Assembly (NCBI GenBank): GCA_948949055.1
Contig: CARBWQ010000003.1
Span: 1-19,874 of the forward strand
DNA from: an uncultured Eubacteriales bacterium
GTDB taxonomy: Bacteria > Bacillota > Clostridia > Christensenellales > UBA1242
Length of the DNA stretch: 19,874 bases
Direction: 5' to 3'
Shown: one piece after another, positions 13,974-19,874 of the stretch
Layout: every line of letters starts with the position of its first letter
Numbering within the stretch: the stretch's first letter is position 1
The notes under the pieces: model-generated
Database searches by the model: none
Told to the model about the DNA's origin: nothing
The model's input: only the letters and a program-made list of their open reading frames with translations
Made by a program: the position numbers and the translations under genes

Positions 13974-16900
13974 ATGAACGAATTTTTTTTAGGTTTAGAT
14001 ATTGGAACAAATAGTGTAGGTTTTGCTGTTACAGATAAAGAATATAATTTGTTAAAATTAAATGGGCAAAATGTATGGGGTGTTAGATTATTTGATGCTG
14101 CCCAAACATCTGTTGATAGAAGATTAAAAAGGTGTAATAGGAGAAGATTAAATAGAAAAAAGATGCAACTTAATTGGTTGCGTGAGATTTTTTTTAAAGA
14201 AATTGAAAAAGTAGATTCATCTTTTTTTGATAGATTAAAATATAGTAATTTATTTATTGAAGATAAAATTAAAATGAATTCTAATTTAAAAACAAAGAAT
14301 TCTTTGTTTTGCGATTTTTTAAAAGAATGTCAGTTTACTGATGAAGAATATTATAAAGATTATAAAACAATTTACCATTTACGAAAAGAACTATTATCTC
14401 GACCTGCAAAAGATGTTCGATTATTATATTTAGCACTTCATAACATAGTAAAAAATAGAGGTAATTTTTTAATGGAAGGTGAAGTTGGAGAAAATGTTAA
14501 TTTAAAAGAATTGATGAAACAATTAATCGATAGTTTATACCAAGCACAAGAGGTAAATGAAAGTTTTAATTTTGATATTTCTGATAAAGTGTTAGATAAT
14601 ATAGATGTAGAAATTATTGAGAATTGCGTTGAAAAAAATTTAGGGATTAAAGATACAAAAAATAGACTAATAGCACTATTTGAAGCAAAAAATGAATTAA
14701 AAGCAATTTTAGAAGCATGTATTAATGGTAAATTAGATATGAAAATCTTTGCAAAAGCATTTGAACTTGAAAAAGAAAATTGTTTTAAAATTGATTTTTC
14801 TAGTGATAGTTTTGAAACAGAAACTTTGCAAAATTTATTCAATTTAAATATAGAAGTAATAACAAACATTGTTTTAAATATACAAAAAGTTTTTAATTTA
14901 ATTCAACTAAAAAAGATTTTAAAAGATTCTAACTATATTTGTGAATCTTTTGTTAAAAGTTATGAAAATCATCATAAACAATTAGAAAAATTTAAAAAAT
15001 TTATAACAAAATATTATAAAAATGAAAAATATAACATTTTTAGAAGAGAAAGTTTAAATAATAAAGATAATAATGTTGAAGATGAAAAAGAGGAAAATGG
15101 GAAAAATTCATCTTTTACAAATTATAGTGCTTATATAAATTCCACTTTATATAACGGAGAAAAAAGAGCAGTAAATAGTGAAAGTAAAAAAAGAACTACC
15201 GAAGATTTTTATAAATATATAAAAGGTATTATTGAAAGTAAACCACAAGTAGAGTTGACAGAAGATGAATATATTGAATATGAAAAAGAAAGACAAATAT
15301 GGTTGCAAGAAATTGAAAATGGAACATTTTTAGAGAAGCAAAGAACCAAACAAAATGGAGTGTTGCCAAATAAACTTTATGTTAAAGAAGTTAAAAAGAT
15401 ATTGGAAACAAATAAAGAAAAATATATTTTTTTAAATGATAAAGATGAAAGTGGGTTGACTAACTTAGAAAAAATAATAAAGATAATAGAATTTAGAGTT
15501 CCATATTTTATTGGACCTATCGTTGGAAATTCGGGAAAAAGTATAAAATCAAAAAATGCATGGGCTATAAAAACAGATGACATGGAATTAAAACCATGGA
15601 CTATTGAAAAAATTATAGATTATGATAAGTCAGAAGATGAATTTATAAACAAAATGACAAACAAATGTTCTTATTTAAGTGAATATGATGTAATGCCAAA
15701 AGACTCCTTAACATATCAAAAGTTTAAATTATTAAATGAATTAAACAAATTGTCAATAAATGGTATTTCAATAAGAGTAGAAACAAAACAAAAGATTTTT
15801 AATGAGTTATTTAAAGAAGTATCAAAAGTAACAGTGAAAAATTTAAAGGAGTTTTTAAAACAAGAACCATTTTATAATTGTCAAACAATGGAAGAAATGA
15901 TTATTGGAGGAATAGATAAAGAATTTGCTAATAATTTTTCAACTTATATAAAATTCAAAAATTTAAAAGGGAAAGATTTTGTAGAAAATAATGAAGAAAT
16001 AATCGATGATATTGTTTTTTTTAGCACAATAATTTCAGACAAAACAAGATTAGTTGAAAGAATAAAAAGAAAATATCCAGATGTATTTAGTGATTTTGAG
16101 TTAAAGCAAATTAAAGGTTTTAATTTTTCAAAATGGGGAACTTTAAGTAATCAATTTTTAAATAAGTTTTATTTTGCAAACAAGGTGACCGGTGAAAGAA
16201 CAACAGTTTTAAATGAGTTGTGGGAGACTAATTATAACTTGCAAGAAATAATTTTTAGCAATAATTATACTTTGCAAGAAGAACTAGAAAAAAATAAAAA
16301 TATTAATATTAAAAATATAAATTATGAAGAAGTAGAAAAACTGTATTGCTCACCATCTGTTAAAAGAGGAGTTTGGCAGGCTATATCAATTATTAACGAA
16401 ATAAAAGATATTGTTGGGAAAATGCCTAATAAAATTTTTATTGAAGTAACTAGGGATGATGAAATAAAGGGAGATGGTGGAAGAAAATTATCTAGAAAAA
16501 CAAACTTAGAAAAGTTGTATTTAAGTAAAGATTTTAAAAAATCATTATTGATAACAAAAGAAGAATTAGAAGAACTTATTAATGAACTTAATAAAAAAGA
16601 GAATTTAGAACTAAGAAGCGATAAATTGTATTTATATTTTATGCAATGTGGACGATGTGCGTATTCAGGAGAAAAAATCAATTTATTAGATATTACAGAT
16701 GAAAGTAAATATGATATTGATCATATAATTCCACAAGCAATAACAAAAGATGATAGTTTAAATAATAAAGTTTTAGTAAAAAGAATTTATAATAATGAAA
16801 AAAGCGATACATATCCTATATATTCAAAATTTCCACAATGGGTAAATAAAATGAAACCACTTTGGGAACAATGGGTAAACGTAGGATTAATGTCTAAAAT

Positions 16901-18338
16901 AAAATTTGATAGGTTAATCAGAGTGGATTCTTTAACAGATGAAGAAAGAAATACTTTTATAGCAAGGCAAATTGTTGAAACAAATCAATCTGCAAAAGCT
17001 GTTATTGAATTTATCAAAAATTTATACAAAGATCAAATAGATGTAGTTTACTCAAAAGCAAGTTTAGTATCTAAATTTAGAAACATTTATGAAATAGAAA
17101 AATGTAGAGAAATAAACGACTTGCACCATGCAAAAGATGCATACTTAAATATTGTTGTAGGAAATGTTGTAGATGAATATTTTACCAAAGATAAAAGAAA
17201 TTTTGTAAAATTTTATAACAAAGAAGAAATACAAACAAGGAAAGATGAATTTGATGATGAAGACCCAAACAAAAGAAGGACAAGTATTGTAGCAAAAATT
17301 TTCCGTAATTATTTGCGTTCAAATTTATCAAAAGAAAGAGATATAATTTGGAAAGGATATAATGATATAAAAAAGGTAAAATTAATATGCGAAGGTAATG
17401 ATTGCTCAACCAGTGTTTTTAGTTTTAAACAGTTAAATGGTTCTTTTTATGATGAAACAATATATAAAAGTAAGAAAAATGATGCAAAGACAAAAGCAAA
17501 GATAAGTATGAAAGGTGATTTATCAAATCCACTCAACAACATAGAGCGATATGGTGGTTATAATAGTGCTAAAACTGCTTATTTTGTGGTTATAGAAAGT
17601 GAGGATAAAAAACACAAATCTATAAAAACAATAGAGGCTGTTCCTATTTATATATATCAAAAGTTTAAAAATGACAAAAATTGTGATGAACAAATTTTGA
17701 ATTGGTTAAAAGATGAATATAATTTGATAAATCCAAAATACAAAATGTACAATAAAAAACCATTAGTTTTAAACTTTAAATCAACAATTCAAATTGGGAA
17801 AGGCGAATATTTGTTAGGTGGCAAAACAGGAGATAGTCTTATAATTCATAATGCTAATCAATGGCACGCAAATGCCAAACAAGTAAAGTATGCAAAAATT
17901 ATTAGTAAATATATTACTTTAACAAAAATTAAAAAAATGAAAATTGAGGAAAAAGATGATATGATAATTGTTTCTGATGCAGCAAAATCTGGCAATAAAA
18001 AATTAATATTAACAAGAAATGATAATAATGAATTTTATGATGATATAATTTGTCAATTAAACAAATGTATTTATAGAGAAACATTAATGTTTACTTGTGG
18101 AGAAAAATTAAAAGAAAGGAAAAATATTTTTAAAGATTTGTCAGTTGCGAAACAAACAGAAGTTTTATATGAATTATTAAAATTTTTATCAAGAGGACCA
18201 ATAAGTGTAAATTTAGAATTGATAGGGGGCAAAAAAATAGAATTCAAGTATAGAATAAATAAAAATATAACAGAAAGCATTATAAAACTTATCACAAAAT
18301 CAAAAACAGGTTTGATAAGAAAAACTATTAGTTTATAG
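13974..18338 (+). CDS. cas9: CRISPR-associated endonuclease Cas9 (type II-A)
   Basis: The protein has 1454 aa, somewhat longer than the 1368 of S. pyogenes Cas9. It cuts DNA matched by the crRNA:tracrRNA guide, one strand per nuclease site. RuvC-I is FLGLDIGTNSVGFAV, with D9. The arginine-rich bridge helix is DRRLKRCNRRRLNRKKMQLN. A long REC lobe (about 80-790) includes LRKELLSRPAKDVRLLYLAL and an acidic, lysine-rich stretch (about 362-380) that may be an insertion. RuvC-II is KIFIEVTRDDE, with E824. HNH has YDIDHIIPQ, with H917, preceded by CGRCAYSG. RuvC-III is LHHAKDAYLN, with H1051 and D1055. The C-terminus (ending SKTGLIRKTISL) is the PAM-interacting part. All nuclease residues are present. 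AAAAGGAG at 13957-13964 serves ATG 13974. Confidence 0.97.
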   Translation: MNEFFLGLDIGTNSVGFAVTDKEYNLLKLNGQNVWGVRLFDAAQTSVDRRLKRCNRRRLNRKKMQLNWLREIFFKEIEKVDSSFFDRLKYSNLFIEDKIKMNSNLKTKNSLFCDFLKECQFTDEEYYKDYKTIYHLRKELLSRPAKDVRLLYLALHNIVKNRGNFLMEGEVGENVNLKELMKQLIDSLYQAQEVNESFNFDISDKVLDNIDVEIIENCVEKNLGIKDTKNRLIALFEAKNELKAILEACINGKLDMKIFAKAFELEKENCFKIDFSSDSFETETLQNLFNLNIEVITNIVLNIQKVFNLIQLKKILKDSNYICESFVKSYENHHKQLEKFKKFITKYYKNEKYNIFRRESLNNKDNNVEDEKEENGKNSSFTNYSAYINSTLYNGEKRAVNSESKKRTTEDFYKYIKGIIESKPQVELTEDEYIEYEKERQIWLQEIENGTFLEKQRTKQNGVLPNKLYVKEVKKILETNKEKYIFLNDKDESGLTNLEKIIKIIEFRVPYFIGPIVGNSGKSIKSKNAWAIKTDDMELKPWTIEKIIDYDKSEDEFINKMTNKCSYLSEYDVMPKDSLTYQKFKLLNELNKLSINGISIRVETKQKIFNELFKEVSKVTVKNLKEFLKQEPFYNCQTMEEMIIGGIDKEFANNFSTYIKFKNLKGKDFVENNEEIIDDIVFFSTIISDKTRLVERIKRKYPDVFSDFELKQIKGFNFSKWGTLSNQFLNKFYFANKVTGERTTVLNELWETNYNLQEIIFSNNYTLQEELEKNKNINIKNINYEEVEKLYCSPSVKRGVWQAISIINEIKDIVGKMPNKIFIEVTRDDEIKGDGGRKLSRKTNLEKLYLSKDFKKSLLITKEELEELINELNKKENLELRSDKLYLYFMQCGRCAYSGEKINLLDITDESKYDIDHIIPQAITKDDSLNNKVLVKRIYNNEKSDTYPIYSKFPQWVNKMKPLWEQWVNVGLMSKIKFDRLIRVDSLTDEERNTFIARQIVETNQSAKAVIEFIKNLYKDQIDVVYSKASLVSKFRNIYEIEKCREINDLHHAKDAYLNIVVGNVVDEYFTKDKRNFVKFYNKEEIQTRKDEFDDEDPNKRRTSIVAKIFRNYLRSNLSKERDIIWKGYNDIKKVKLICEGNDCSTSVFSFKQLNGSFYDETIYKSKKNDAKTKAKISMKGDLSNPLNNIERYGGYNSAKTAYFVVIESEDKKHKSIKTIEAVPIYIYQKFKNDKNCDEQILNWLKDEYNLINPKYKMYNKKPLVLNFKSTIQIGKGEYLLGGKTGDSLIIHNANQWHANAKQVKYAKIISKYITLTKIKKMKIEEKDDMIIVSDAAKSGNKKLILTRNDNNEFYDDIICQLNKCIYRETLMFTCGEKLKERKNIFKDLSVAKQTEVLYELLKFLSRGPISVNLELIGGKKIEFKYRINKNITESIIKLITKSKTGLIRKTISL

Positions 18339-18347
18339 GGTTATTTT

Positions 18348-19214
18348 ATGGGATTTAGAACAATAATCATTAAAAATAGAAGTAAGTTAGATTTAAAAAT
18401 GAATTATTTAGTTTGCAGGAGTAATGAAGAAACAAAAGTTTTTATTCCTGAAATATCAACATTGATTTTAGAATCAACTGCGATTTCTTTAACAACGGCA
18501 TTAATAAGCGAACTTACGAAAAATAATGTAAAAATTATTTTTTGCGATGAAAAACATAATCCAGAGAGTGAAACTGTTAAAATTTATGGGAATTACAACA
18601 CATATAAAAAAATAAAATTACAAATAAATTGGAGTGATGCAATTAAAGCAACTTTATGGCAAAATATTATTATTCAAAAAATTAAGAATCAAATGATATT
18701 TTTAAAAGAATTAGGACTTATTAAAGAAAGTCAAATGTTAAATGTTTATTTAAATGAAGTTGCTTTAAATGATATCACTAATCGTGAAGGACATTCAGCA
18801 AAAGTGTATTTTAATGCTTTGTTTGGATTGGATTTTTCTAGAAAAAATTCTCATATTATTAATTCAGCATTAAATTATGGATATGCAGTTATTTTATCTT
18901 GTTTTGCAAGAGAAATAGTTGCAAATGGATATTTAACTCAACTAGGCATTTGGCACAAAAATGAGTTCAATTATTTTAATTTAGCTAGTGATTTTATGGA
19001 GCCTTTTAGAATTTTAGTAGATAGAACCGTTTATTCTATAAATGATTTCACAAGTGAAAATTATAAAATTAAAGTTTTGGATATTTTAAATTTGACTTTA
19101 AAAATTGGTGGTAAAAAACAAACTTTGGAAAATGCTATCACAATTTATTGCCAAAGTTTGTTTGATGCGTTAAATAATAATGATATAAATTTGGTTAAAC
19201 ATTATGAGTTGTAG
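18348..19214 (+). CDS. cas1: CRISPR integrase Cas1 (type II-A)
   Basis: The protein has 288 aa, the usual type II Cas1 length. With Cas2 it integrates new spacers at the leader end of the array. The metal-binding residues are E147 (NREGHSAKVYF), H203 (GIWHKNEFN) and E218 (SDFMEPFR). The N-terminal beta domain starts GFRTIIIKNRSKLDLKMNYL, as in II-A relatives. It begins 9 nt after cas9 ends, without a strong ribosome site, so it probably relies on coupling. It overlaps cas2 by 11 nt. Confidence 0.95.
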   Translation: MGFRTIIIKNRSKLDLKMNYLVCRSNEETKVFIPEISTLILESTAISLTTALISELTKNNVKIIFCDEKHNPESETVKIYGNYNTYKKIKLQINWSDAIKATLWQNIIIQKIKNQMIFLKELGLIKESQMLNVYLNEVALNDITNREGHSAKVYFNALFGLDFSRKNSHIINSALNYGYAVILSCFAREIVANGYLTQLGIWHKNEFNYFNLASDFMEPFRILVDRTVYSINDFTSENYKIKVLDILNLTLKIGGKKQTLENAITIYCQSLFDALNNNDINLVKHYEL

Positions 19215-19524
19215 AGTTATGAGATTGATTTTATTTTTTGATTTGCCAATGCAAACGGCTAAGCAGTTAAATGAGTATAGAAATTTTAGAAATTTTCTTA
19301 TAAAAAATGGATTTATTATGATGCAAAAATCTGTATATTCAAAATTGATATTAAACAATAATTCTTCAAATTTACTTAAAATACAAATAAAGAAAAATCT
19401 ACCAATAGGAGGGTTGGTGCAATGTTTACAAATAACCGAAAAGCAATTTATAAGTATAGATTATTTTATAGGGAAACATCAATCGAAAATTTTAGATAAT
19501 ATGGATAGGATTGTTGAAATATGA
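19204..19524 (+). CDS. cas2: CRISPR adaptation protein Cas2
   Basis: The protein has 106 aa. It begins MSCRVMRLILFFDLP, with the conserved Asp (D13) at the end of the first strand of the ferredoxin-like fold. NFLIKNGFIMMQKSVYSKL and ITEKQFISIDYFIG follow. ATG 19204 is preferred over ATG 19219 because the S. pyogenes protein starts in the same way (MSYRYMRMI). It is a structural partner of Cas1 in spacer integration. It overlaps cas1, and its TGA overlaps the csn2 start as ATGA. Confidence 0.94.
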   Translation: MSCRVMRLILFFDLPMQTAKQLNEYRNFRNFLIKNGFIMMQKSVYSKLILNNNSSNLLKIQIKKNLPIGGLVQCLQITEKQFISIDYFIGKHQSKILDNMDRIVEI

Positions 19525-19874
19525 AATTAGTTTGTGAAAATTTAGAGCAATGTGTTGATTTTAGTAAAAACAATGTATGGCAAATAATAGTTGAAAATGA
19601 ACATCTTTTTTATCAACTATGCAAATCTTTTATAGAACAATGTGATGGATTAGATGGACCTTTTAATTTATATAAAAATTTAAGCACATTGAGTATAAAA
19701 GATTATTGTTTACCAATATATAATTTTTATGATTTAACTTTAAATAACAAAAAAATAGAAAATTTAATAAATAAAAAAATAATAAACATAATAAATACAA
19801 ATGATTTCTTGTGTGAATTGAATGAAATTAATAAAAATATATTTAAAATTTTAGATAAAATGCAAGATTATTTG
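19521..19874 (+). CDS. csn2: Csn2-like adaptation protein, 3' end outside window
   Basis: The frame is open from ATG 19521 to the window edge (118 codons). It overlaps the cas2 stop by 4 nt, in the position where subtype II-A has csn2. The visible part begins MKLVCENLEQCVDFSKNNV, then WQIIVENEHLFYQLCKSFIEQ, then LSIKDYCLPIYNFYDLTLNN and a helical stretch. This fits the Csn2 order of a short beta start, a helix and an insertion domain. Csn2 forms tetramer rings on double-stranded DNA ends and is needed for spacer acquisition. Sequence identity to known Csn2 is low by eye, so the assignment leans on position. Confidence 0.75.
   Translation, partial: MKLVCENLEQCVDFSKNNVWQIIVENEHLFYQLCKSFIEQCDGLDGPFNLYKNLSTLSIKDYCLPIYNFYDLTLNNKKIENLINKKIINIINTNDFLCELNEINKNIFKILDKMQDYL

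Noticed and set aside
13700..19874. CRISPR array within the window
   Set aside because: No regularly spaced repeat of 30-36 bp matching the predicted anti-repeat was seen; the array is expected beyond csn2.

Overview
This is an AT-rich bacterial window on the standard genetic code: TGA is a stop, for example in the ATGA overlap of cas2 and csn2. Shine-Dalgarno sites are of the AAAGGAG type. It looks like a low-GC Firmicute or a relative (Bacilli/Clostridia). The species cannot be named from sequence alone. The layout is a defence island with two complete or near-complete antiphage systems, joined by a mobile-element scar.

Region 1 (1-8733) is a type I restriction-modification operon. After the tail of an upstream gene with a PD-(D/E)XK-like motif and a strong terminator (479-513), one promoter (about 545-553) serves a tightly packed run: a GIY-YIG/DUF4357 protein, hsdM, an AlbA_2/Schlafen-like protein, hsdS, a third target-recognition half-subunit, and hsdR. 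A terminator follows at 8697-8733. The hsdS gene carries two sequence tracts that can change its product. One is a 12-bp in-frame tandem repeat (4232-4278) coding an AELS spacer. The other is a run of eight G (4922-4929) at its 3' end. One extra G would fuse hsdS to the promoter-less, RBS-less third recognition domain, making a 631-residue three-TRD specificity protein.

Region 2 (about 8733-12568) is an insertion and decay zone. An IS21-family element (istA, istB) lies between a promoter plus Shine-Dalgarno site and the broken remains of a serine recombinase. After these come a small cysteine-rich protein gene, a dispersed 14-bp motif (GTCGCAAAATCAAA), several hairpins and a bidirectional terminator. 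A DUF1848 gene then lies on the minus strand, with a tiny ORF just ahead of it.

Region 3 (13795-19874) is a type II-A CRISPR-Cas locus: a tracrRNA gene on the minus strand, then cas9 (1454 aa), cas1, cas2 and the start of csn2 on the plus strand. No CRISPR array lies within the window; it would be expected beyond csn2. The tracrRNA promoter is nearly consensus (TTGACT-17-TAAAAT), and its -35 box overlaps the cas9 Shine-Dalgarno site. The predicted anti-repeat stem could also pair with the 3' arm of the tracrRNA terminator, so an attenuation-like switch is possible.

The best candidates for something not yet described are the double phase-variable hsdS with a latent third TRD and the tracrRNA with a competing antiterminator fold.
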